From Bacillus_BD oryzisoli_A (GTDB lineage Bacteria > Bacillota > Bacilli > Bacillales > Cytobacillaceae), in the NCBI RefSeq assembly GCF_043641075.1, contig NZ_JBHZRC010000001.1:310001-374000 (forward strand): a stretch of 64,000 nt of DNA, written 5' to 3'. Both the position numbers and the translations under genes were made by a program. Positions 41,866 to 50,654 of this stretch are shown one piece after another (the first letter of the stretch is position 1; each line of letters opens with the position of its first letter). The notes beneath the pieces are model-generated. The model saw only the letters and a program-made list of their open reading frames with translations. It was not told where the DNA came from and ran no database searches.

Positions 41866-42717
41866 ATGAAAATTGAAAAGGTAATGGTTGTAGGTTCAGG
41901 CCAGATGGGCAGCGGAATTGCTCAAGTGCTTGCGCAAACAGGCTACCACGTTATTTTAAATGATATTAAGCAGGAATTTGTTCAAAAAGGAATCGCTAAA
42001 ATCGGGAAGCAGCTAGATCGTGATATTCAAAAGGGCCGGAGAACAGAAGAAGAAAAAGCAGAATTACTTTCTAAAATCGCTATCTCAAACGATTTAAACG
42101 ATGCCAAAGACGTTCAACTAGTAATTGAAGCAGCGACAGAAAATAAAGAGATTAAGCTTGGTATTTTCCGTAAGCTGGATGAATTAGCACCTGAAAATGC
42201 CATTTTAGCTACAAATACATCTTCACTGCCAATAACAGAGATTGCTGCGGTAACTAAGCGTCCTGAACAAGTCATAGGTATGCATTTCTTCAATCCAGTA
42301 CCAGTCATGAAGCTGGTTGAGATAAATAGAGGACTGGCTACATCAGAGGAAACCTTCTCAATTATAGAAGATTTGGCGAAGGAAATGAAAAAAGTTCCAG
42401 TAGCCATAAAAGACTTTCCGGGCTTTGCTGTTAATCGTATATTAATTCCGATGATTAACGAAGCCATTTATACCGTTTATGAAGGAATTGCTTCGCCAGA
42501 AGGAATCGATGAAGTAATGAAACTCGGCGCTAACCATCCAATGGGACCAATTACTCTTGCCGACTACATCGGATTAGATACATGCCTGGCAATTATGGAA
42601 GTTCTATATGAAGGATTTGGTGATCCTAAATACCGTCCATGTCCGTTATTAAGAAAATATGTGGAAGCAGGCTGGCTTGGCGTGAAAACAGGTCGTGGGT
42701 TCTATGTGTATAACTAA
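41866..42717 (+). CDS. 3-hydroxybutyryl-CoA dehydrogenase
   Basis: 283-aa NAD(P)-dependent dehydrogenase interconverting 3-hydroxybutyryl-CoA and acetoacetyl-CoA. Motifs: VMVVGSGQMGSGIAQVLAQT for NAD, ATNTSSLPITEIA, IGMHFFNPVPVMKLVEI with the catalytic His, DFPGFAVNRILIPMINEAI and MGPITLADYIGLDTCLAIM. The pattern and length are those of Hbd/MmgB. GGAGG ribosome binding site. The following crotonase gene starts 13 bp after the stop. A 10-bp stem-loop (41733-41770) lies in the 146-bp gap before it. Confidence 0.95.
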   Translation: MKIEKVMVVGSGQMGSGIAQVLAQTGYHVILNDIKQEFVQKGIAKIGKQLDRDIQKGRRTEEEKAELLSKIAISNDLNDAKDVQLVIEAATENKEIKLGIFRKLDELAPENAILATNTSSLPITEIAAVTKRPEQVIGMHFFNPVPVMKLVEINRGLATSEETFSIIEDLAKEMKKVPVAIKDFPGFAVNRILIPMINEAIYTVYEGIASPEGIDEVMKLGANHPMGPITLADYIGLDTCLAIMEVLYEGFGDPKYRPCPLLRKYVEAGWLGVKTGRGFYVYN

Positions 42718-42730
42718 AGGAGAAAATACG

Positions 42731-43516
42731 ATGAAGGATTTTAATACGATTACCTATGTAGTTAATGAGAATATTGCTGTTATTACAATTAATCGCCCGA
42801 AGTTTTTAAATGCTCTTAATACAGAGGTGCTGAAGGAATTGTCAGAAGCAGTTGATTTAATTGCTGGCGATTCATCAGTGCTTGCCGTCATTGTTACAGG
42901 TGCCGGTGAAAAGGCTTTTGTTGCCGGGGCAGATATAGCAGAAATGCAAACGAAGAATGTACTGGAGGCCCGTGAATTTTCTAGTTTAGGGAATAAGATT
43001 TTTTCAAAGCTAGAGAATTTACCAAAACCCGTTATTGCTGCAGTCAATGGTTTCGCGCTTGGCGGCGGCTGCGAGCTGGCTATGGCATGTGACATTCGTA
43101 TCGCCGGTAATAAGGCAAAATTTGGCCAGCCTGAAGTAGGACTTGGTATTATGGCAGGCTTTGGCGGGTCCCAGCGTCTAGCACGACTTGTTGGGACTGG
43201 GATTGCAAAGGAACTGTTGTTTACAGGAGAAATGATTCAAGTTGAACGTGCCTATGAAATTGGATTAGTGAATCGAATTGTAGATTCGTCTGAAGTAGTA
43301 GAGGAAGCCCGAAAAATGGCTGAGTTGATTTCCACTAAGTCGCCGCTTGGTGTCAGCTTTTCTAAAAAGGCTGTCAATGAAGGGGTAAACCTTGACCTTG
43401 AACGAGCGTTATCATTAGAAGCGGAATTATTTGGCTCTCTTTTCTCAACTAAGGATCAAACGGAAGGCATGACAGCCTTTTTAGAAAAACGGCAGGCTGT
43501 TTTTAGCGGCAAATAA
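42731..43516 (+). CDS. Enoyl-CoA hydratase (crotonase)
   Basis: 261-aa crotonase-fold hydratase, matching short-chain Crt. The oxyanion-hole segments are AFVAGADIAEMQ and FALGGGCELAMACDIRIAG; the catalytic glutamates lie in GGGCELAMACD and GQPEVGLGIMAGFGGSQRLA. ATG 42731 follows AAAGGAG; the earlier in-frame ATG codons overlap the upstream gene. In the operon it hydrates crotonyl-CoA made by the acyl-CoA dehydrogenase, feeding 3-hydroxybutyryl-CoA dehydrogenase. Confidence 0.95.
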   Translation: MKDFNTITYVVNENIAVITINRPKFLNALNTEVLKELSEAVDLIAGDSSVLAVIVTGAGEKAFVAGADIAEMQTKNVLEAREFSSLGNKIFSKLENLPKPVIAAVNGFALGGGCELAMACDIRIAGNKAKFGQPEVGLGIMAGFGGSQRLARLVGTGIAKELLFTGEMIQVERAYEIGLVNRIVDSSEVVEEARKMAELISTKSPLGVSFSKKAVNEGVNLDLERALSLEAELFGSLFSTKDQTEGMTAFLEKRQAVFSGK

Positions 43517-43582
43517 AGATTGCTTGATTGCGAATTTATTAACCTAATAGTAAAAGTTCATACCAATTAAGGGAGGCTAAAT

Positions 43583-44890
43583 ATGAGTATTAAAACCTTA
43601 TATCAATCAAAAATTACTACCGCAGAGGAAGCAGTACGTTTTATTGAGCCGGGAGAGGTCATTGTATTTCCTATTAATCCAGGAGAGCCTCCTGCTTTAT
43701 TAGCAGCACTGCCGACCAATCAAAAGCTTACTGGAAACTCGCTTTACAGGATGCTGCCTGGATATCCGCTCTTAGAAACGGGCCCAGAGATAATAAAGCA
43801 AGTGTCTATTTTCTTAAGTGGGCAGGATCGAAAGGCATTTAGTGAAGGCTTCAGTGATTTATTGCCTAACCATTTTTCCGATATCCCTGCATTGATAAAA
43901 ATAGCATCGCCAGCACCGGTCATTATGGCTGCAGTATCTCCAATGGATGAAAATGGCTATTTTTCACTCGGAACAAGTGTCAGCTATGTCGGCGATTTGT
44001 TGAAGGATGCGAAATCAATCATTCTTGAAGTCAATCAAAAAATGCCTTATACCTATGGTGAACAGAATCAAATCCATATCAGCCAGGTTACGGCCCTTAT
44101 TGAAAATGATTTTGATCTGCCTACACTGCCTGAGCCGATTTTGAATGATAAGGATACAAAAATCGGTCAGACGATTGCAGAGCTAATCCAAAATGGGGAT
44201 ACGTTGCAAATTGGTTTTGGTTCCATGCCGAATGCGGTTATGGAATATCTGAAGGACCACCGTGATCTTGGAATATATACAGAAATGCTTCCTGATAAAG
44301 TGGTAGATTTATATGAAAAAGGTGTCATAACAAATGCCAATAAAAAAATCTACAACGGGAAGACAACAGCGACCTTCGCCCTTGGCTCAAAAAGATTATA
44401 CGATTTCATGAACAAGAATGAGGATATTCTCATGCTGCCATGTCAGGTAAGTAATGATCTTCGCAATATTGCACAGCTGGATAATCTTGTTTCAGTAAAT
44501 TCTACTGTTGAAGTTGATTTCTTTGGCCAGTGTAATTCTGAGGTTATTGGAGGGAAGTACTATTCATCTACTGGCGGACAGGCGGATTTTGCCAAAGGTG
44601 TTCGAATGACTGAAAATGGTCGCGGAATCATCTGTCTTTATTCAACAGCTAAAAATGATTCGATTTCAAAGATTGTACCAATGCTTTCAGAAGGATCAGT
44701 TGTGAGCACTTCGAAAAATGATGTAGATTATATTGTAACAGAGTTTGGAAAAGCTGAACTGCGTGGAAAAACCGTGCAAGGACGGACGGAAGCGTTGATT
44801 AAAATTGCCCATCCAAAGTTTAGAGAGCAGCTTGCATTTGAAGCGACCAAGCGAGGCTTTCTGCCAAAGAAGAACTTTTTTATGATATAG
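43583..44890 (+). CDS. Acetyl-CoA hydrolase/CoA-transferase family protein
   Basis: 435-aa family I CoA-transferase, related to 4-hydroxybutyrate and butyryl-CoA:acetate CoA-transferases. The active-site Glu is in QCNSEVIGGKYYSSTGGQAD, with the following GGQADFAKG oxyanion region. A second glycine-rich CoA site is LQIGFGSMPNAVMEYL. It ends the operon and would activate short-chain acids by swapping CoA with acetyl-CoA, or release butyrate in the opposite direction. Ribosome binding site GGGAGG. A strong terminator follows. The exact acid is unknown. Confidence 0.9.
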   Translation: MSIKTLYQSKITTAEEAVRFIEPGEVIVFPINPGEPPALLAALPTNQKLTGNSLYRMLPGYPLLETGPEIIKQVSIFLSGQDRKAFSEGFSDLLPNHFSDIPALIKIASPAPVIMAAVSPMDENGYFSLGTSVSYVGDLLKDAKSIILEVNQKMPYTYGEQNQIHISQVTALIENDFDLPTLPEPILNDKDTKIGQTIAELIQNGDTLQIGFGSMPNAVMEYLKDHRDLGIYTEMLPDKVVDLYEKGVITNANKKIYNGKTTATFALGSKRLYDFMNKNEDILMLPCQVSNDLRNIAQLDNLVSVNSTVEVDFFGQCNSEVIGGKYYSSTGGQADFAKGVRMTENGRGIICLYSTAKNDSISKIVPMLSEGSVVSTSKNDVDYIVTEFGKAELRGKTVQGRTEALIKIAHPKFREQLAFEATKRGFLPKKNFFMI

Positions 44891-44900
44891 CCTTTAAACA

Positions 44901-44946
44901 AGGTCGATTATTCATTGCTATTACGCTGTGAATAATCGATCCTTTT
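44901..44946 (+). terminator. Terminator of the acyl-CoA operon
   Basis: GGTCGATTATTCA pairs with TGAATAATCGATCC around a 14-nt loop, followed by TTTT. Confidence 0.88.
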
Positions 44947-45067
44947 AGCATCTTTTGTCTATTAAATGGAAAGAAAAGACTAAAACCTCTTTATAAAAGT
45001 GTTGAAGAATAATACTATTAGAAATATCAAACTATTCTTTTTTATTAGTAAAGGGGTTAAATTGGGG

Positions 45068-46930
45068 ATGGATCGACCTACATTAAATATAAATCAAAAG
45101 AATGATCTGCTTTATGTGAACGATGAAAGACACTTATTGCTTCCAAGCAGTTCATTTGGAATACTTCAACGGGATTTAGTTGAACATATTGGATTACATC
45201 GAATGAAGACCTTCTTTTTCAAACACGGTGAGAATATTGGTATTAATGATGCAAACGAGGTTATGAAGAATTCATCTATGAGTATCACAGAAAAAATTGA
45301 TCATTACATCGCTCTTCGCTCCCTAAAAGGCTATGTAAAATCTACGATTCAAGAAAAAGAATTAGCATTAGAAGATGAGGAAGTGACAACATTTAGGTTC
45401 AAAGGAATTTGGGAAGATTCTTTTGAGGCCGAACAGTATATAAAACATATGGGACTATCCGATCATCCGATTTGCTATACACTGATGGGATACGCAAGCG
45501 GGGCGATATCCTATATTATTGGTAAACAGGTATTTTTTAAAGAACACCAGTGCAAAGGAGAGGGAGCACCCTACTGCATTTGGGAAGGTCGTTTAATTTC
45601 CGATTGGGATGATACAGCCTACCAGGAGTTTCAAAATAATAAAGAACTCCTAATCTTAAAAGAACTAGAACAAACAAATGAAAAGCTCCTACATGAAAAA
45701 AATAATTTATCGATGGTTATGAAGATGGAGCAGGAGCTTACAGATAGTGTGGCAAAGGGTATCAATATGAAGGAACTAATGAATATCGTTGAAAAACAAA
45801 TCAAGGTACCAGTTGTAGTTGAGGATTTATATCAGCAGGTTGTACTAGTTAAAGGAATGACAAAAGAGGAGTATGAGCCGATTAGGAAAGAATTTTTCAA
45901 TAGTTTAAAAACGGAAGCACCAATTCAATCCATCACAAAAATTAAGCACTCGCAATGTATGAGACTTGTGTCACCTATCTATCTTCAGGAAAAAATTGTC
46001 GGTTATTGCTCCTTCTTATATATGGAGAACAAAAGCAAACTGGACATCCATCCGATGATAATCAATCGAGTGTCGACTGTCTGCTCCGTCATTTTATTAA
46101 ATGAAAAAGTGAAATTGGAATCAACGGAGCGGATGAAGGGATATTTCTTTGAGGAAATCATGAATGGAAAATATCAAACCGAACAAGCCATAATGAGCAG
46201 GGCGCTCTTCATCGAATTGGACTTCACAGGCGGCTATCATGCCATCCAACTAAAATATATCGTGCCGAACAAACAGGATAAACTCAATCCTGGATTACAT
46301 AATGAAATCTTTGAATCGGTAACCAAATATATGTCGGATAAAGGAATTCATGTCTTAATTGGTGAAAAAACAGACAGCCTGCTGCTACTTTTGCCTGTCA
46401 AACAATTAGGAGAGAAAAAAGTTGAGCACGTCATTTATCCGTTTATGTCTTACCTGAGGAAAAGACTCCGAGAAATTGGGTGGTATGCAGGGGTGAGTTC
46501 AAAATATGATCGAGTGCTTGATGAAGTAAAGGGAGCCTTTAATGAAGCATATACAGCTGTAAAGCTTTCTACGAAGGATACACCCGTTACCTTTTTTTAC
46601 GAGCTGGGGATTCTTGGCGTACTTGTTAATGATGAAAATAAGACAGCCATCCGCAAGCTTGCTGAATGGACCTTAGGAGATTTATATAAAAACCTCGATG
46701 AAAGCAAAGTGGAATTAATTGGTACTTTGTATTCGTTTCTTACAAATGGCGGGAACTTTGAACAAACGGCAGAGCAACTATCCATTTCAATCAGCGGGCT
46801 CCGCTATCGTTTAAATAAAATCACAAAACTATTAGGCAGTGATTTTCGTGACCCCGAAAGAAGATTTCAATTGCTTTTAGCATTAAAATCATTAATCGTT
46901 CTTGAGGATGAGTGGCTGGATATTCGATAA
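45068..46930 (+). CDS. XylR_N/V4R and PucR-type transcriptional regulator
   Basis: 620-aa activator-like protein. Residues about 5-100 form an XylR_N ligand domain and about 110-185 a V4R domain (MGYASGAISYIIGKQVFFKE, with Cys and His near ...HQCKGEGAPYCIW). A coiled linker and a GAF-like region follow, and the C-terminal third is PucR/CdaR type with the HTH_30 motif NFEQTAEQLSISISGLRYRL. This is the domain set of regulators of aromatic and acid catabolism in bacilli. It lies just after the acyl-CoA operon and probably controls it. An in-frame TTG at 45062 is closer to the AAGGGG site (45051-45056), so the start could be two codons earlier. Confidence 0.88.
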   Translation: MDRPTLNINQKNDLLYVNDERHLLLPSSSFGILQRDLVEHIGLHRMKTFFFKHGENIGINDANEVMKNSSMSITEKIDHYIALRSLKGYVKSTIQEKELALEDEEVTTFRFKGIWEDSFEAEQYIKHMGLSDHPICYTLMGYASGAISYIIGKQVFFKEHQCKGEGAPYCIWEGRLISDWDDTAYQEFQNNKELLILKELEQTNEKLLHEKNNLSMVMKMEQELTDSVAKGINMKELMNIVEKQIKVPVVVEDLYQQVVLVKGMTKEEYEPIRKEFFNSLKTEAPIQSITKIKHSQCMRLVSPIYLQEKIVGYCSFLYMENKSKLDIHPMIINRVSTVCSVILLNEKVKLESTERMKGYFFEEIMNGKYQTEQAIMSRALFIELDFTGGYHAIQLKYIVPNKQDKLNPGLHNEIFESVTKYMSDKGIHVLIGEKTDSLLLLLPVKQLGEKKVEHVIYPFMSYLRKRLREIGWYAGVSSKYDRVLDEVKGAFNEAYTAVKLSTKDTPVTFFYELGILGVLVNDENKTAIRKLAEWTLGDLYKNLDESKVELIGTLYSFLTNGGNFEQTAEQLSISISGLRYRLNKITKLLGSDFRDPERRFQLLLALKSLIVLEDEWLDIR

Positions 46931-47070
46931 AAAATAGAAGGAGCTAAGTTGTCTTATCATAATTCTATCAATTCCCACATACATTTCTAGTAATAGTAGA
47001 TTAGATAGATTGCATACTAGATTCTAGTCGATTGCTCTTTACTATAAATGAAAAAATGGGGGGAGTAGCC

Positions 47071-47631
47071 TTGTCAGAAATTAAATACAGTCAGTATGAC
47101 TTAATTAATAAGGAAATAAAAGAATTAGATGAAAAAGGCTTTGCGAATCGATTTATGAATTTCATTTTAACAGATAGGAGACTGCCGTTTAAACTAAAGG
47201 TACCGAATGACCTTTATCAGCGCGCTGAAGTCTTATGCGAAGATGTTGAAGAAATGAAGGATGATACTAAATCCTTTACACAAGCCCATTTAGTTGTGTA
47301 TATTTTTAGGGAATTTCTAGATGAGGTACGGAAAAATGATGGGAATCTCCGACCATTTCAGATGAAATTAAATAACCGAATCAAAGATTTACCGATGATT
47401 AACGGCCAGCCTTTACTACCGCAAAAGAGTAAAACAACACTTCATACGAAAATAGGGAGAAAAGAGGTTCTTCGAGCTGAAGTATTTCTTAAGGACCTTT
47501 CGTTTCTCTCCAATCATGATCTAACAGTAGAAAAACTTATTGAAATCGTTTATCTAGACTTTTTGGTTGAATATCAGCAGGGCAGACGAAAAAAAGTGTT
47601 GAAAGAAATAGTTGACGCAATTGATCAATGA
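47071..47631 (+). CDS. Hypothetical protein, 186 aa
   Basis: Unrecognised cytoplasmic protein, predicted largely helical and charged. The TTG at 47071 is chosen because GGGGGGAG lies 7 bp upstream; a longer frame begins at 47032. It has repeated basic and acidic helices such as KYSQYDLINKEIKELDEK and TVEKLIEIVYLDFLVEYQQG, and no membrane segments, cysteine clusters or enzyme motifs. No terminator separates it from the following YetF-like gene, but the 135-bp gap argues for a separate promoter. Function unknown. Confidence 0.65.
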   Translation: MSEIKYSQYDLINKEIKELDEKGFANRFMNFILTDRRLPFKLKVPNDLYQRAEVLCEDVEEMKDDTKSFTQAHLVVYIFREFLDEVRKNDGNLRPFQMKLNNRIKDLPMINGQPLLPQKSKTTLHTKIGRKEVLRAEVFLKDLSFLSNHDLTVEKLIEIVYLDFLVEYQQGRRKKVLKEIVDAIDQ

Positions 47632-47766
47632 AAAGTCATTCACATCCTTTGTTTGGAGGATTTCTTTTAGGGTGTCCCCCATTATAATAATTAATTTATT
47701 CAAACAATTATTTTTCTATAGGAAGAGGGTAAGTTAATCAAGATAACTGATTTTTTGGAGGTAGCT

Positions 47767-48645
47767 ATGCCCGAATATGTAATCGTAATTGGTCGTGCGG
47801 CGTTATCGTTCATTGTATTATTTACCCTCGCAAGAATCCTTGGAAAAAAACAAATCTCTCAGCTAACCTTCTTTGATTATGTTGTTGGGATTGCTATAGG
47901 TGATATGGCATCAACGATTTCGATTGATCGTTCCATGAAGTTTATCAATGGAGTAATCGGTTTGCTCGTTTATACAGGTTTATCATTGCTCATTGTTTAT
48001 GGTGCTCTCAAATCCTTTAAATTTCGGGATTTAGTGGAGAGCAGTCCGTCTATTTTGATCAAAGATGGAAAAATTATGGAGGATACGTTAGCAAAGCATA
48101 GATTAACCTTTGATGACTTACTTAATGGGCTAAGAGTACAAGGAGCCTTTAACCTTTCCGAGGTTGAAATGGCTATTTTAGAAACAGATGGACAGATTAG
48201 TGTGATGAAAAAGCCTCAGTACCAGTCGATAACACCTAATGATATTGGTATACATGTTGATGAAGATCATGGACCTTCTCTAATTATCGTGGATGGTTTT
48301 TTTTTAGAAAAACGTTTAACTTATCTTGGGTATTCAAAAGAGTGGTTTCTAGATGAAATCAAGAAGCAAGGGGCTGAGGATGTGAAGGATGTCTTTTTTG
48401 CTCACTTAAACTCAGATGGGACGGTATATGTTGACTTATATAAAGATGAGCAAAAAGGAAAGCAGGATAGCCAAAAACCACAGATTGCTGCGAAATTAAG
48501 AAGAATTCAAGCTGATTTAGAAAGCATCGCTGCTCAATCAAACAGTAGAATCGCTAAGCAAATGTATTATAATCAATCAAAGGAGCTACAAAATGTAATT
48601 AAAAAAATCAATCCTTACATAAAAGAAATACCGGCTGGGAATTAA
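47767..48645 (+). CDS. YetF-like membrane protein (DUF421)
   Basis: 292-aa protein of the YetF/DUF421 family. Three N-terminal helices include the signature ARILGKKQISQLTFFDYVVG and IAIGDMASTISID; the cytoplasmic part has SSPSILIKDGKIMEDTLAKH and LRVQGAFNLSEVEMAILETD. B. subtilis relatives YetF and YdfS affect spore germination as 2Duf-type proteins. Some family members have an extra C-terminal DUF1657-linked region; here the C-terminus (RIAKQMYYNQSKELQNVIKK) is a helical tail. ATG 47767 follows TTGGAGG. Confidence 0.9.
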   Translation: MPEYVIVIGRAALSFIVLFTLARILGKKQISQLTFFDYVVGIAIGDMASTISIDRSMKFINGVIGLLVYTGLSLLIVYGALKSFKFRDLVESSPSILIKDGKIMEDTLAKHRLTFDDLLNGLRVQGAFNLSEVEMAILETDGQISVMKKPQYQSITPNDIGIHVDEDHGPSLIIVDGFFLEKRLTYLGYSKEWFLDEIKKQGAEDVKDVFFAHLNSDGTVYVDLYKDEQKGKQDSQKPQIAAKLRRIQADLESIAAQSNSRIAKQMYYNQSKELQNVIKKINPYIKEIPAGN

Positions 48646-48804
48646 CCTATGATTTATTATTTATTGGGTATAACTATTTATAGAAAATAGGAAACGATGA
48701 ATATTAATATCCAAATCGTTAAATGATAAAATATCATCCATTCTGTGAAGTAGTAAACGAAACACTATGTATTATGCATAAATGGTATAATCGGGAGGAC
48801 AACA

Positions 48805-49494
48805 ATGAGAAGGATCAATCCAGGTTCCGTCAACTCTTACATTAAATATGGAAATCTTAAAATACCGAAGATTATTCAATGTGAGTGTCCAGGATGCAGA
48901 AAAACAACTGAATTTATGCTTAATGCTAACTACCAGAGCAGTAAGAATGGCATTGTAACGGAATGCAGCTGTCCTGAATGTAAAAAGCAGTCCGCTTTTA
49001 TCATCATGACGAAGGAAGTTATTGATGAGCAGGGTGAATATGCCGATACGTATATTTATGACCTGCAAGATTCAATCCATCCGATACATCAGATAGAAAA
49101 TCTACCTAATATTCCTAAGGATCTTACGAGGGCCTATCGCTCAGCAATTAATGTATATCAATCAAGAGAAACGTCAGCAACAGCTGTTATGTCAAAACGA
49201 GTTATTGAAAGTATCCTAAAACACTTCCTCGGAGAAAACAGTAATGGCCAGCCCTTGTCTAAACAGCTGGAACTATTGCCTGATCAGGTTGACTTGGATA
49301 GACCTATCCATTCACTCAGTAAACTATTAGAAACGGATAAGACATTGCATCGGATGCTTGAATTAGAAACAGAAATGGATTATGAGACGACCTCTTTATT
49401 AATGGACTTATTAGAAAGCCTAATTGAGTATCTTTTTATCCTTCCAGGAAAAATTGAAGTGACAAATTCGAAATTAGCCAATAAGTTTAAATAA
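48805..49494 (+). CDS. DUF4145-like zinc-ribbon protein
   Basis: 229 aa. An N-terminal zinc ribbon has two CxxC pairs (CECPGCRKTTEF and CSCPECKKQSAF). The C-terminal half (about 105-215), with RAYRSAINVYQSRETSATAV followed by SKRVIESILKHFLGEN, resembles the helical DUF4145 domain found in restriction and other defence-associated proteins and in stand-alone genes. A GGGAGGAC ribosome binding site and a terminator show a monocistronic unit. Function unknown; a nucleic acid-related role is inferred from the domain pairing. Confidence 0.75.
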   Translation: MRRINPGSVNSYIKYGNLKIPKIIQCECPGCRKTTEFMLNANYQSSKNGIVTECSCPECKKQSAFIIMTKEVIDEQGEYADTYIYDLQDSIHPIHQIENLPNIPKDLTRAYRSAINVYQSRETSATAVMSKRVIESILKHFLGENSNGQPLSKQLELLPDQVDLDRPIHSLSKLLETDKTLHRMLELETEMDYETTSLLMDLLESLIEYLFILPGKIEVTNSKLANKFK

Positions 49495-49522
49495 TATAGA
49501 TCTAAATATATTTTTACTAGAA

Positions 49523-49557
49523 GCTAGCTGCCTTAACAAAGGGCAGCTACTTTTTGT
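49523..49557 (+). terminator. Terminator after the DUF4145-like gene
   Basis: TAGCTGCC pairs with GGCAGCTA over a 9-nt loop, followed by CTTTTTG. Confidence 0.88.
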
Positions 49558-49696
49558 GGTTCTGTATTTATTTCTTAAAATGTTCATTCGACTTTTCAAT
49601 AGAATAATGCTATAACTAATTTGAAAATAATCAATATTTTAAAATATTTCAATGAAAAGTGCCAATTAAATTGTACGAATAGGTGGGATGCCAACT

Positions 49697-50467
49697 ATGA
49701 GAAAAAATACTTTAAAAGAAAAGATAGATCAAAATAAAAAGGTGTTTGGTACTTGGATTATGACCAATAGCCTCGATAATGCAGAGATACTTGGTCATAC
49801 TGGAGTAGATTTTATTATGATTGATGCGGAGCATGGTTCAATGGACCTTGAATCAGCCGGAAGGATGGTTTCGGTTATCAGGGGTACACAAGCGACTCCG
49901 CTACTTAGGGTTGCCGGAAACGAGAAGTCTTTAATTAAAAAAGGACTTGATACAGGTGCTTCAGGAGTCATGATTCCAATGGTAAATACAAAAGAAGAGG
50001 CAGAAGAAGCCGTAAGCTATTGTAAATATCCGCCTGTCGGCGTTCGTGGTATGGGGGCTGGACGTGCTGTTCTATTCGGTGCAGCTGCTGAGGAATATGA
50101 GGACTACTATTCGAAGGCGAACGAAGAAGTACTGGTTATCCTCCAAATTGAACATCATACAGCAGTTGAAAATATAGAGGAGATTCTCTCTGTTCCAAAT
50201 ATCGACATAGCCTTCATCGGTCCCTATGATTTAAGTACGTCGATGGGGCTTCAGGGGCAGGTAAACCATCCAGATGTTTTGAAAAACTATCAAAAAGTAA
50301 TTGAGGCCTGTGAAAAATTTAATGTGATACCTGGAATCATGACTTGGACAGATGGAATTCAGCAGCATCTCGAAATGGGCTTCAAATTTCTTCTCGGAGG
50401 TATGGACGGAGCGATTCTTTATAACGGAGTCAAATCGCTGGTAAATGAATTTAATGATTTTGCTTAA
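49697..50467 (+). CDS. HpcH/HpaI-family aldolase (GarL-like)
   Basis: 256-aa class II pyruvate aldolase. The metal and substrate motifs are GVDFIMIDAEHGSMDLES, LLRVAGNEKSLIKKGLDTGA, GVMIPMVNTKEEAEEAV, then ILQIEHHTAVENIEEI and IAFIGPYDLSTSMG. The family cleaves 2-keto-3-deoxy-glucarate or 4-hydroxy-2-oxoheptanedioate to pyruvate plus an aldehyde. A tartronate semialdehyde reductase-type gene at 56097 in the same region suggests the GarL reaction, but the genes are not in one operon. The ATG at 49697 fits AGGTGGG better than 49688. The palindrome at 50477 follows. Confidence 0.88.
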   Translation: MRKNTLKEKIDQNKKVFGTWIMTNSLDNAEILGHTGVDFIMIDAEHGSMDLESAGRMVSVIRGTQATPLLRVAGNEKSLIKKGLDTGASGVMIPMVNTKEEAEEAVSYCKYPPVGVRGMGAGRAVLFGAAAEEYEDYYSKANEEVLVILQIEHHTAVENIEEILSVPNIDIAFIGPYDLSTSMGLQGQVNHPDVLKNYQKVIEACEKFNVIPGIMTWTDGIQQHLEMGFKFLLGGMDGAILYNGVKSLVNEFNDFA

Positions 50468-50476
50468 ATAGAATTG

Positions 50477-50537
50477 GGTGTCAGGCACCACAAAAGAGAC
50501 AAATGTTTTCATTTGTCTTTTTGTGGTGCCTGACACT
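50477..50537. repeat. Long GTGTCAGGCACC palindrome
   Basis: A 26-bp-arm inverted repeat: GGTGTCAGGCACCACAAAA pairs with TTTTGTGGTGCCTGACAC, with an inner AGACAAATG/CATTTGTCT stem around a 4- to 5-nt loop. Each arm also holds the short palindrome GGTGTCAGGCACC. Repeats beginning this way are scattered through many Bacillaceae genomes. It follows the aldolase stop by 9 bp and may act as a terminator, but is much longer than needed, so a mobile or REP-like origin is likely. Confidence 0.75.
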
Positions 50538-50654
50538 CCATGTTATAAGGCTAATCTAAGAATCCTCCTAAACAAGCTTTAGATAATATAGTAAAATAAA
50601 ATTCTGCAGAAAGAAACAAAATCACTCACTTGAACAAATATAGGTTTTGAGTTT

